Source: Pleurobrachia bachei (taxonomy: Eukaryota; Ctenophora; Tentaculata; Cydippida; Pleurobrachiidae). Taken from it: DNA of 29,112 nt. Numbering within the stretch: position 1 is the stretch's first letter; each line of letters starts with the position of its first letter. Positions 19,901 through 29,112 of the stretch are shown here, in pieces. The notes below the pieces were generated by a model. It saw only the letters and a program-made list of their open reading frames with translations. It was not told where the DNA came from and made no database searches. The DNA lies in NCBI GenBank assembly GCA_000695325.1, contig AVPN01000435.1, positions 1 through 29,112 on the forward strand. Reading direction: 5' to 3'. Made by a program: the position numbers and the translations under genes.

Positions 19901-21740
19901 CACCCCCTTTCTTTTCTCCAGAGTTCATCTTCTTCATCATCCTCCTCCTCCTCTTCTTCTTCTTCTTCGAGTAGCAGTAGTAGTTCCTCTTCGGATGATG
20001 ACCTACCAAGGAGACACCCCGGAACTATACCCATTGATATCATGGCTGCTGGCATCTCCCGTGAAGAGGTGAGGATAACTTAAGGCTCTGAGAGTTGATT
20101 CAGCTGCCTCTCAGTTCAATTTTAAATTAAAATTTTTAATTATACTTACTCCATGCTTATACCCCCATTATCTGTATTGTGTTGACCCTATAAACCCTGT
20201 TTTCCTTGCTCTTCAGCTGTCAAGATGTTTTTCCTACACAGGTAGCGAGGATGTTCGCAGCACAGAATGCTGTCTTCAAGGAGTTGCTAAGGGAGCAAAG
20301 GAAGTGTTATGATGGGGCCCTTAGTGCCGTTATGAATGAGATCCTAATTGCCCTAGGAGAGAGCGAGGTTGGAGCAGCCGGGGTCAGGCTGGATAGTCTC
20401 GAGGAAAGAGTTGAGTCGCTCGAGAAGAAGGCTCTTACTGAAAGTGTACAAGTTGTAAAGACTATCCCTGCTGGTCCGGCTGATACTTCAGGTGTAGATC
20501 CAACGAAGAAACTACCTAAAATGCCATCTTTTGTAAGTTTAACGACTTTGTGGGTGTCCCTGGATCCCGAGCACTATGCGAGTTCGAAATACACTATGAA
20601 CCACAGAGAATCACTCTCTTGATGGATGGCTATTACTCATGAAACCTACTTTCAGGGGAATCCATTCGGGAAGAAAGAGGAGGCAGAAGAGCCTGAAGAA
20701 GAGAAGAAGGGAGGGCTCTTTGGTGGAGGTGGAGGGGGTCTCTTCGGGAAGTGAGTATAAAGATGATTCATTAGACAAGCTGATTGCCTAACTCACACTC
20801 TCATCATTACGAAACAGGGTAATATGGAAACTCTCTCTTTTAAGCTGTCAGAGCATTGTCCTGACCCTATTCAGGCGCGTGAGAACTGCAGTGGTCAAAG
20901 CATTAGTCTGACAGATTTCAAGCAAGGTAATAATACAAAAATTGTATCCTGCTAGAAAGAAGGAGGAGGAGGAAGAGGAAGGAGGAGGTGGAGGTTTCTT
21001 CAAAGTACCGAGTGTCCCCAAAATACCTGGCCGCGGAGGGGCAGCATCACCAGAACCATCGGTAACATTTAGCAAGTACAAACGTGACCGGGATCGCAGG
21101 AAAAAGGAACGGGAAGAACGCATATACCTTCTGATACTTATAATGTCTTTCATTCATTCTATACTAGTGAATCAGGAACCGACCGACACACTGATTCGGT
21201 TGGTTCCTGATCACTATATTGTTCTAATGACTCACTGATTCGATAGAACAACATTAAGGATCAATCTAGACAAATCTTTATAAAGGGGCAGAATTTCCCT
21301 CCCCACTGAATACGGTAAACACAATATGCTACTCATGGTACGTTTTTTAGACAACGCGATACAAGGAGAACGGACAACGGTGGTGGGAGATCAGATAGGT
21401 CTCCAACGAGCACTCAACGGAAATCTAAATCAGGATCTCGGAGACGAAGGATATCAGACAGAGACCGTGAAAAGTAGGTCCGTGTTTTACTTCTTTGTAC
21501 TGATCGCATGTGAACCTACCAGATGGGGGCCGGGGGGGAGGGTTTCTTTTAGTGTCGGCGCTGGCAAGCTCAAACCTAGACACTCGTAAAATAAAATAAA
21601 AAGAATGTCCATGCTATATGTACTCCCATCCTGATATTTTCAATTAATTTTTGATGTCTTTTTAATATTTTCTATTGTTTAGATCGGGCACTGCCGTTGG
21701 TCGGTCGGGGAAGTACGAAGTGAGAAACTTGGATGACTGA
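16930..21740 (+). CDS. Low-complexity coiled-coil, poly-Lys/poly-Ser, RS-rich protein with internally duplicated exon block
   Basis: First block exons: 16930-16949, 17133-17361, 17539-17721, 17805-17957, 18153-18443, 18540-18634, 18840-19034, 19175-19297. Second block: 19361-19448 (truncated exon 2), 19635-19817, 19922-20068, 20242-20532, 20656-20750, altered exon 7 from 20956, 21351-21473. The single last exon is 21683-21740, ending NLDD. Segments in order: MGKSKK start, Pro/Ala/His-rich region, a conserved helix (KKLGIPIVDVLRNHHERIAL), a run of 13 Lys closing one exon, about 27 Ser then DDD opening the next, a coiled coil (RLDSLEERVESLEKK), GGLFGGGG repeats, and an Arg/Ser-rich end (SGSRRRRVSDRDRE). 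First block plus last exon gives 448 aa; both blocks without the altered exon 7 give about 757 aa. RS and Lys tracts suggest a nuclear or RNA-binding role, which is inference. Two genes instead of one remain possible. Confidence 0.65.
17037..17088. mobile_element. Family 1 foldback element, 52 bp, perfect 8-bp target duplication
   Basis: TTGGTGACATAGACACC at the left is mirrored by GGCGTCTATGTCACTAAG at the right, with a loop of only a few bases. TAACCCCC flanks both sides exactly (17029-17036 and 17089-17096). It lies in the first intron of the K/S-rich gene. Confidence 0.9.
17282..19370. repeat. 2.09-kb exon-block duplication, unit 1
   Basis: From the CCTGAGCACCACC part of exon 2 through exon 8 of the K/S-rich gene and into the following intron. 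Both block boundaries are phase 2, so the duplication keeps the reading frame. Confidence 0.85.
18729..18798. repeat. Family 3 foldback element, block copy 1
   Basis: CTGTCAGAGCATTGTCCTGACC at the left pairs with GGTCAAAGCATTAGTCTGACAG at the right. GTTTTAAG and ATTTCAAG at the flanks match at 6 of 8 bases, possibly an eroded target duplication. It lies in the intron before exon 7. Confidence 0.5.
20845..20914. repeat. Family 3 foldback element, block copy 2
   Basis: Same element as at 18729, carried along by the 2.09-kb duplication, in the corresponding intron. Confidence 0.5.
21165..21221. repeat. Palindrome replacing an exon end
   Basis: TAGTGAATCAGGAACCGACCGA is mirrored by TCGGTTGGTTCCTGATCACTA around a short loop. 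It is absent from the other exon block. It sits where exon 7 and its donor should end, so the insertion or rearrangement removed that splice site. Confidence 0.7.
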
Positions 21741-21996
21741 GATTGTATTGTTCAACAGCACAAGACTGAGACAATGACCCTTCTGATAAATGCGAATTCA
21801 TAGATTTAGGAATGTTTTAATATTGAGTATTTGTGAAAATTGAAGGAAATTAAAGACTCTTTTTCTATCTGTAAATATACAACGGTCAAGTACAAGCTCA
21901 TAAGATGATATCAATTAAACATATATTACTCCTCTCTTTCTTATTATTTCATTACTTTTAGGACTGATTAATTGTTTAATTGTGAGTCGGGGGTAG
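21741..21996. other. Convergent intergenic spacer
   Basis: Short spacer between the stop of the plus-strand K/S-rich gene and the stop of the minus-strand PLAC8-family gene. ATTAAA at 21849-21854 may be the plus-strand polyadenylation signal. No gene is seen. Confidence 0.5.
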
Positions 21997-23033
21997 TTAA
22001 ACACGTTCCATCTGTTGGCCGGGTTGAAGACGTGCCTGCGGAAAGAAAAGGATGTGTCAGAAACATAAACAACTGATCTAGATCTGTGCAGTGAGAAGTC
22101 ATTGCAGGATCTGGGGCGCCGCCAAATAAACATGACAGACAACAAAACATGAAAAACAAACAGACATGACAGAAATGACAGACATGACAGACATGACAGA
22201 CATGACAAACAGACAAACAGACAGACAGACAAACAGACATGAAAAACAGACACATTTCTAACACTGACCTGTCTCGCCATCTGGATGAGAGAGAGTTGAG
22301 GGCAGCAGCATATCATGAGCAAATCATTTATTACACTTCCTTCAATTCCAAACTTCTCTCGGACCTGAATTAATTAAAAGGGGGTTAGCAGGGGGTACAA
22401 TTCCACCCGGAAAAGTTAGGATAGCCCGGATAGTTGGTCTTTTCTGTCAAGATATATCCTATAGGAGAACAATCCAAGGTATCTGAGTTTGATATTATCT
22501 AGATCCATTCTACACTTACCCGTCCTCGAACGGTCAGGAAGCAGTAAAGGTTGAGCAGGGGCACCATGGAGGCGACACCAGCCATCAAACAATCATCTCC
22601 CAACATCTCCGCAGTCTGTCCTGGAAGTGGAAGAAATAAAATATTAGCAAAATAGAAAATCAGCAACATGATATTAGGTAGTTGATATCTAACACAATTA
22701 GGAAATTGTGTAGGACCATGTTTCAGTCCACAAATTCATTGGAACTGAAGTTCAAAAAGATGCTAATTATGGGCTGGTGTTTACCGAAGGTGAGGCAGGG
22801 TACAAAGATGGTGATGCAGCAGAGACCGATATCGTCCAGACAACTGCACAGACCAAAAGCCCAGGTGGGTGGGGCACCGTTTCCATGTTGTTGACCGTTA
22901 GACTCCCTGCAAGAGACGTATTAGGTGGGCGGGAGCTGAAATTATAGACTGATGGAGAGAATTCAAGACATAAACTATGACATTCAAGTCATAAACTATG
23001 AAATTGAAAGAACAAATTCTATTTCACTTACAT
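21997..23033 (-). CDS. PLAC8/cornifelin-family small Cys-rich protein
   Basis: Exons on the minus strand: start-codon bases AT at 23033-23032, then 22906-22785, 22620-22520, 22364-22269 and 22035-21997; phases agree, giving 119 aa, the usual size for this family. The N-terminal part has WAFGLCSCLDDIGLCCITIF and a VPCLTFGQ turn. Next come a hydrophobic stretch (MVPLLNLYCFLTVRGR), the family signature VREKFGIEGS, a Cys-rich CCCPQLSLIQMARQ and a short tail. PLAC8 proteins are small, Cys-rich and often membrane-associated; roles in other organisms include cell-size control and ion handling, and none can be assigned here. The start is inferred: the donor GTAAGT follows AT, exon 2 begins with G, and a stop precedes in frame. 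The intron before the last exon holds a GACA microsatellite. Confidence 0.8.
22131..22252. repeat. (GACA)n / ACATGACAG microsatellite
   Basis: Interrupted repeats of GACA, ACATGACAG and AAACAGACA within the last intron of the PLAC8-family gene. On the minus strand it gives spurious Cys/Leu/Val-rich frames. Confidence 0.85.
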
Positions 23034-24061
23034 TTTCACTAACTATGAAAACTATCACTACTAAAGATAAAACTGGATTAGAATAAGAGTATAACACACA
23101 AAAGTAACTGAACTACAGAAGTACTATGACATCAAGGAAGTAACTTAAGGAAGTAACTGTCAACTGCTCAAAACATGGGGGGTCCCAGGTCACTGCAGAA
23201 GGCTCAACACATGGGGGATAACTAAAACTGCACACCGGTGCTGAATGGGTAGATATACCCCCTCCCTCCGATCAAATGTAGAACCCCCCTCCATCTTGTT
23301 TCCCCTCTCTCTACACAAATGTACAAAGGTCACACGATGAGCTTGGCAGTGATCTCCCTCCCTCCCTGTCACACACATTTAGCATGAGCCAATCAAGGAA
23401 ATTTAGAGACTTTTGAACCTCTTAAATCTGCGTCATAATTAATACAATTACCATGTATACCATATGAAAAACATGAAATGTTCAGGAAAGAATTATTGGA
23501 AAGAGTTATTGTTCATTCGAGCTCCAGCTGTTTCAATCTCTACTACGGAATCACAACACACATGAATAGTGTATTTGGTTTACCGTATAGTAACCAGAAG
23601 TCAGAACAGTAGTTAGAACTTTAGTTAGAACTGCAGTATGTGTATCATTTCCTCGTCGTTCCACTTTCAATTGAAAATCAGATTTCTGTATGATAGCTGT
23701 CATTATTATAGGGCGTGGGTATTACACGGACATACCTACAGACAAATGCAGAAAGATCTGTTGTGTCTTGGACACGAGAGATCTACTCACTAGCAAAATA
23801 CACGCTGCAGGAAAAACATCTTTTTCAGAAGAAAAGTTTTGCTTTCCTCCTGCACATCAGCTCTGTTGTTCATTTTTGAAATGACAGTATGCTGGTGACA
23901 CTTCTAGTTGGTTTGGTTCGGTGCTCCCAACTGCCCGTATATCATGTTACGCATAAATGCAATAAGGGTTGTATTATTCATCGCGTGACTCTAGCTCAAC
24001 TTGAAATTCAAAAGTCGAAATCCAACGTGTTTCAACTTTTGGATATACCGTGAGCCATGCC
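23034..24061. other. Divergent intergenic region
   Basis: About 1 kb between the starts of the PLAC8-family gene (minus) and the PH-Btk gene (plus). It presumably includes the 5' UTR exon of the former near 23033-23080 and promoters for both. Short direct repeats occur (AACATGGGGG twice near 23180; AGTTAGAACT twice near 23620). No gene is recognised. Confidence 0.5.
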
Positions 24062-24064
24062 AGC

Positions 24065-24072
24065 TATATAAA
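24065..24072 (+). promoter_or_regulatory. TATA box of the PH-Btk gene
   Basis: TATATAAA lies about 95 bases upstream of the likely start codon and 104 bases before the first donor site, an appropriate position for a transcription start near 24095-24100. Confidence 0.6.
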
Positions 24073-24145
24073 CAAGCTTGCTGATCATGATTGCTCATTG
24101 TAGCCAGTTGTGTTGTGTGTCATCAATTAAACAACAAAAATCACG

Positions 24146-24157
24146 ATGTTGTCCTAG
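24146..24157 (+). promoter_or_regulatory. Upstream ORF of three codons
   Basis: ATG TTG TCC TAG lies in the 5' leader just before two further ATGs (24158, out of frame; 24162, in frame). It could reduce initiation at the main start. Confidence 0.35.
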
Positions 24158-24161
24158 ATGT

Positions 24162-27100
24162 ATGAATGGTAAGTATTGTTTTACAATTACAGTACCTATT
24201 CTTTGGATCTAATTCTCGATACATATCTGTTTAGCATTCAAACAGTATCATATCATGGCCAGTGCACAAGCCGGAAAACATGTCATTCTCCGAGATAAGA
24301 TGGAGAAAAGGAGAATAATGAAGAAGTCGACAACGTTCATCGCCAAATTTGAGACCCGTGTCTTTGAGCTTTATCAGCATTTAATTATTTACTCCAAACC
24401 CAGTTCTAAAAGCAAAAGTGTAAGTATAAATCGAAGTAAATGATCGATTATAAAACTGTTTACGCTCAGTTACCTAATGGCTAATACTTATATTCATATC
24501 GCCTCAGCTCGAATTGAGCTGCTCAATAGGATTAATGTTTTAGTTTCTGCTATTGTTAACGGTTAACTAAACCTAATTTCAATACTTTACAGAAAACTAA
24601 AAGTAGAGGAGAGATCTGTGTGATGGCCATTAAAGTCTGCGAGTGTGTCCTCGACTCGGCTTTCAATAGAGAATTCGTTTTTCAGGTAAACCCTCACATT
24701 CTAATTTCCATTTTATTCTGTCAGTGACATGGTTCTCCCATCTGACACTGTCAGAGCATCGGCCAGACAGATCTGACAGCACAAACCTACTCCCAGCTCG
24801 TGAACTAACCTTCTAATCTTGATTCAGGTTGGCTATATTGACAAGGCTACAATGTACTACCTGTACATTCAGGCAGATTCGGAGGACATGAGATCACGAT
24901 GGATTAGCAACATCAGAAAATGTAAGATTCTTCAACACTTTTGACTTTCGACTTTAGTCTTTAACTTCTGTGACTTTCGTCTTCTGGATTTTTCATGATC
25001 TCATTAATTAAGTATTACACATCACCATCACTCCCAATCTACCCCAATGCAGTATGTGCAGCTTACAACAACCAGCGGATGTTCAGTCAGTATCACCCGG
25101 GTCACTTTAAAAGGTCCTCAAAATCATGGATTTGTTGCCAAGACGGGAGTGAGGAGAATATAGGATGCAAGGCCACCTTCAAATATGAAACCATCGACAC
25201 AGGTATTGAAATAAATAGACAGTAGACAGTAGAGAGTAGAGAGTAGACAGTAGACAGACAGTGTAGACGGCTGTCGACAAACTTTTGGCAGTAGACAGGT
25301 TTGATATCAACCACTGACCCATATACCCTCTCTTCCTCCCAGCACCCACAATGTTAAGCAGACACAAGACACCAAACCTAACCCATGTGAGCAGAGTGTC
25401 TACCACGACCGATAACACGCTGTCAGACAGTGAAAACAGTGATGCTATATCCCCTGCTGGACAACCTCTCCTTCGAGGTAGGGGTCCTTTATTATTTGTA
25501 GATACTATTCCTTTATAATTTGTAGACACCATAACACGTGCTTCATGGCTACGAAGGTACAAGATCCCTGACTCAACATACCCCCCACAACATACCCCCC
25601 CCCGCCTATAGATGACGACACAGATAATGACGACATATTGACGAACAACACGACAATTACACGAAATTACTCTGATCCACCTACCCTTCCTGGAGACACA
25701 CCTCCCGTCAACAGATGTACGTACACGTTAGCTAAACAATACACTGTAGTTACACTTGTTACAGACACACAGTTAGAGACAGACCAACTGACACACAGAC
25801 CAACTGACTCACAGACCAACTGACACACAGACCAACTGACAAAGTCAAACCAACTGACACACAGACCAACTGACACACAGACCAACTGACAAACAGACCA
25901 ACTGACAAAGTCAAACCAACTGACACACAGACCAACTGACACACATACCAACTGACACACAGACCAACTGACAAAGTCAAACCAACTGACAAACAGACCA
26001 ACTGACACACAGACCAACTGACACACAGACCAACTGACACACTCAAACCAACTGACACACAGACCAACTGACACACAGACCAACTGACACACAGACCAAC
26101 TGACAAAGTCAAACCAACTGACACACAGACCAACTGACACACAGACCAACTGACACACAGACACCAACTGACACACAGACCAACTGACAAACAGACCAAC
26201 TGACAAAGTCAAACCAACTGACACACAGACCAACTGACAAACAGACCAACTGCCAAAGTCAAACCAACTGACACACAGACCAACTGACAAACAGACCAAC
26301 TGACAAAGTCAAACCAACTGACACACAGACCAACTGACAAACAGACCAACTGACAAAGTCAAACCAACTGACACACAGACCAACTGACAAACAGACCAAC
26401 TGACAAAGTCAAACCAACTGACACACAGACCAACTGACAAACAGACCAACTGACAAAGTCAAACCAACTGACACACAGACCAACTGACAAACAGACCAAC
26501 TGACAAAGTCAAACCAACTGACACACAGACCAACTGACAAACAGACCAACTGACAAAGTCAAACCAACTGACACACAGACCAACTGACAAACAGACCAAC
26601 TGACAAAGTCAAACCAACTGACACACAGACCAACTGACAAACAGACCAACTGACAAAGTCAAACCAACTGACACACAGACCAACTGACAAACAGACCAAC
26701 TGACAAAGTCAAACCAACTGACACACAGACCAACTGACAAACAGACCAACTGCCAAAGTCAAACCAACTGACACACAGACCAACTGACAAACAGACCAAC
26801 TGACAAAGTCAAACCAACTGACACACAGACCAACTGACAAACAGACCAACTGACAAAGTCAAACCAACTGACACACAGACCAACTGACAAACAGACCAAC
26901 TGACAAAGTCAAACCAACTGACACACAGACCAACTGACAAACAGACCAACTGACAAAGTCAAACCAACTGACACACAGACCAACTGACAAACAGACCAAC
27001 TGACAAAGTCAAACCAACTGACACACAGACCAACTGACAAACAGACCAACTGACAAAGTCAAACCAACTGACACACAGACCAACTGACACACAGACCAAC

Positions 27101-28569
27101 TGACACACAGACCAACTGACAAAGTCAAACACTGTAGTTACACTTGTTACAGACACACAGTTAGAGACAGACCAACTGACTGACAGACCAACTGACACAC
27201 AGACCAACTGACAAAGTCAAACCAACTGACACACAGACCAACTGACACACAAACCAACTGACACACATACCAACTGACACACAGACCAACTGATTGGTGA
27301 CATAGACACCTGGTGGGGATCGCACCAGGTGTCTATGTCGCCAAGCCAACCGACACACAGACCCTGACTGACAAGTCAAACACACCCAGCTCGTAAAGAT
27401 CGGTTCACACTGGGTGCTATATTTGAGAGTGAGGACTATGCGAGGGAGCTGGACGATGAAAAAATGTATACTTTGTGTCGGCTTGCTACGTCCCAGCTGA
27501 GAAAACTGTCCGAAGTTTCCCCGAGGGCTATGAGCTATGCAGTGACACGAGACCACAGACGGGATAGTGATTTAGAGGAAGCCAGCTACAGGGGACCACG
27601 ACCGCTCAGTCTGGGGTTTGAGGGAAGGAGATCGGATATGAGAGATCAATATGAGTGGAACTGGGACAATGAACTGAAAGAAGAGGAGGAAGAAGAAGGT
27701 CGAGTGTTCATGTAGCTGCTGTGAATGTGGTATGGGCTGTTATTGTTAATGCAATGTGCATGAAAATATATGTGTTCCTGGAAGCTGAAGTGGAAGTGCC
27801 AAGGGATTTCTAGAAGTGCATGTCAAACCCTTTAATACACTGCTATCCAGACCAGGAGCTGTGTTACATGTTGCATGTTTAGTGTTTTCGAAGCTATAAT
27901 TGTTCTATCAATACTGTTATGCTAACCCCTCCTCCCTCTCTACAGATCTAAGTACTACTAACAGTAGCACGGCCCGATCCCTGCCACGATCCACATTGAG
28001 TAGCCAGTCTTTCCAGTCTCGGTACAGACCCCCTAGAAAGGACATACCAGAGGAAGGAATGGCATGTTCCGTGGGACCCAGCATGGGTCTCTCCTGGCTC
28101 AACAGCCAAGATCAGGATCTCTTCTCCAAAAGAGGTATGAGAAATGAGTGCAGTTTTGAATATGGTGCATGAGTGAATTTTCTAGCAATGCACCCCTGTT
28201 TGATTCCACCCCACCCCGACCCTACTGCTAATTCCACCTCCCCCATTCCCAGGTTATTCTGTTGCCTCTAGTGTCGCTGCATGTGCTGGTAGTGACAGGA
28301 CCCTCTCTTCAGGATGTAGGTCCATAAGGTTCGATTCCATTGCCAGCCAGTCTATAAACCGACTCGATTCAGCGGGATCTAGCACAATAAACAGCTCGGA
28401 CCTGTCAATACCCCGAACCAACAGCGACTACCAGAGCCAAATCACCGACCTGGAACTGATATATAGTATGAGTGACACCGAGCCAGACCACAACACGACG
28501 GTGACGAGCGTGGCCAGTGGTCCCTACCATAATATACCGTGGTCCCTCGAGGATTACGGCAGAGAGTGA
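24162..28569 (+). CDS. PH domain plus Btk zinc motif protein without a kinase domain
   Basis: Exons: 24162-24168, 24235-24419, 24593-24685, 24828-24921, 25053-25202, 25343-25477, 25612-25716, 27390-27698, 27946-28134, 28253-28569. All phases agree; 527 aa. Residues about 20-126 form a PH domain with a basic first strand (EKRRIMKKS), R44 in the position of the BTK lipid-contact Arg, and the helix Trp in RSRWISNIRK. A Btk zinc motif follows: H141 or H144, C154, C155, C165. In Tec kinases and RASA GAPs this pair binds phosphoinositides and zinc. Here it is followed only by an acidic/Ser-rich linker, a Pro-containing segment, an acidic helical region and a long Ser/Thr-rich tail; no SH3, SH2, kinase or GAP domain is visible. 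An adaptor acting at membranes is the likely role. In-frame ATGs occur at 24162 and 24255. Failure to splice at 27699 would end the protein at 27715. Confidence 0.8.
24748..24779. repeat. Family 3 foldback, short copy
   Basis: CTGTCAGAGCAT at the left and ATCTGACAG at the right, with CGGCCAGACAG between. It shares the CTGTCAGAGCAT end with the elements at 18729 and 20845. It lies in the third intron of the PH-Btk gene. Confidence 0.45.
25749..27292. repeat. Intronic satellite, 16/18-bp units in a 50-bp higher-order repeat
   Basis: The basic unit is ACCAACTGACACACAG (16 bp). In the central part (about 26280-27060) units are ordered as ACACAG, AAACAG and AAAGTCAA variants (16+16+18), giving an almost perfect 50-bp period repeated about 15 times; the edges are less regular. 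The array start (CACTGTAGTTACACTTGTTA) recurs at 27130. It fills most of the seventh intron of the PH-Btk gene. Confidence 0.95.
27294..27345. mobile_element. Family 1 foldback element, 52 bp, 8-bp target duplication
   Basis: TTGGTGACATAGACACCTGG is mirrored by CCAGGTGTCTATGTCGCCAAG around GGGATCG. CCAACTGA on the left (27286-27293) and CCAACCGA on the right (27346-27353) match at 7 of 8 bases. It inserted into the edge of the satellite array. Confidence 0.9.
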
Positions 28570-29112
28570 CGTCACTATAATGACATCAGACAATTTGGGA
28601 CGTTGTGTAAAATGAAGGTGTGGCGTGATTTTGAATGTACATGTATCGGTGGCTTAATTAGCCATTACAATTACACTTGAGTGGGATTTTTATTTTGATT
28701 GATGCATGTGTGATCTATTATTGTTTTTTGATATTTTGACTGCAAAGTAAAAACCATCATATACCGAGTCTAAAAACAAATCAGTGCAAACACATCAAAA
28801 CATCATTAAGAATATCTGCCTTCGATCATATGTGTGTTCTACTAATAAAATACTACATGTACCGCCAAAACAAGTAATTTTTCTCTCCCTTGACAGCTGA
28901 TAAATCCCTTGAATATAACGTATGACAGCCAAATAGCAAATTTACCTAAAGAAACAACTCAAAAAGTCATGTAAATTATACTCTTCTTGGTACATTTTCT
29001 CCCACTCAACTCTTTGAAACAACAATAATTGTCTCTACAATACCACATTTCCCTATTCGGGGCCTGGCAAGGCCCCCCGACCCGAACATAACCCAAACTC
29101 AACCCATCCCCC
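28570..29112. other. 3' flank of the PH-Btk gene
   Basis: No further gene is recognised. AATAAA at 28844-28849 is the best candidate polyadenylation signal for the PH-Btk gene. A GC-rich hairpin (TCGGGGCCT ... AGGCCCCCCGA, 29057-29079) lies near the window end. Confidence 0.5.
28844..28849 (+). terminator. Candidate polyadenylation signal of the PH-Btk gene
   Basis: AATAAA about 275 bases after the stop codon, within AT-rich sequence; no closer canonical signal was found. Confidence 0.45.

Larger units (their letters stand above)
19371..21540. repeat. 2.09-kb exon-block duplication, unit 2
   Basis: Second copy of the exon block. Coding exons 3-6 and 8 are nearly identical to unit 1; the Ser run is two residues shorter. 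The end of exon 7 and its donor have been replaced by unrelated sequence containing a palindrome. Confidence 0.85.

Noticed and set aside
21915-22322. 135-aa minus-strand frame with CLSCLSCLS repeats
   Set aside because: It reads through the GACA microsatellite between two real exons of the PLAC8-family gene; only the first 15 or so residues are genuine exon.
25749-27292. CRISPR-like array
   Set aside because: The units are contiguous satellite repeats without unique spacers, in an intron of a eukaryotic gene.
25667-27556. Long minus-strand frames with VCLSVGLCVSW repeats
   Set aside because: They are translations of the satellite, open because the repeat lacks stops in those frames; they have no start context or non-repeat domain.
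28318-28340. GGTTCGATTCC resembling a tRNA T-arm
   Set aside because: It lies inside the last coding exon of the PH-Btk gene and no A box or acceptor stem is present.
1-29112. Retroelements, LTR elements, virus-derived or Polinton-like genes
   Set aside because: No reverse transcriptase, integrase, capsid or envelope-like sequence and no long terminal repeats were recognised; the large direct repeats are segmental duplications of host genes.

Overview
The window is nuclear DNA from an animal, most likely an early-branching marine invertebrate. Support: multi-exon genes with GT-AG introns of 50-300 nt, a PH-Btk signalling module, a PLAC8 Cys-rich protein, a rhodopsin-class GPCR, TATA/AATAAA signals, and abundant microsatellites and tiny palindromic elements. 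The intronless GPCR lies antisense inside another gene's intron. That compactness would suit a ctenophore, but cnidarian, sponge or placozoan origin is not excluded; the assignment is inference.

Layout. 1-5482: no convincing gene; microsatellites, short tandem repeats and three foldback elements. 5483-12544 (minus): a 13-exon gene, about 845 aa, descended from a hAT transposase of the ZNF862-like kind. All splice phases agree, but two catalytic Asp positions are replaced, so it looks like a domesticated host gene. Its promoter plus exons 1-2 are tandemly duplicated (unit 1218 bp; 10681 and 11899). A 311-aa class A GPCR (8532-9467, plus) is nested in its fifth intron.

14102-21740 (plus): a tight cluster of low-complexity protein genes with no family I recognise. 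In order: an RGG/Pro-rich protein (267 aa); a 64-aa Gly-Gly-Pro-repeat protein with a Cys-rich tail, present twice, the two copies differing only by synonymous changes; and a gene encoding coiled coil, poly-Lys, poly-Ser-acidic and Arg/Ser-rich segments, whose eight-exon block is tandemly duplicated in phase. Two successive segmental duplications (about 973 bp and 2.09 kb) built this cluster.

21997-23033 (minus): a five-exon PLAC8/cornifelin-family gene (119 aa) whose ATG is split by an intron. 24162-28569 (plus): a ten-exon gene for a 527-aa protein with an N-terminal PH domain and Btk zinc motif but no SH3, SH2 or kinase domain. Its seventh intron holds a 1.5-kb satellite with a 50-bp higher-order period.

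The strongest unexplained signal is a set of foldback elements of about 50-95 bp, nearly all arm and almost no interior. Two copies of one family are both exactly 52 bp and carry 8-bp target duplications. A different 67-bp palindrome also has a perfect 8-bp duplication, and a paralogous empty site lies in the window. Eight-bp duplications are typical of hAT transposition. No retroelement, virus-derived element, tRNA or rRNA gene was seen.
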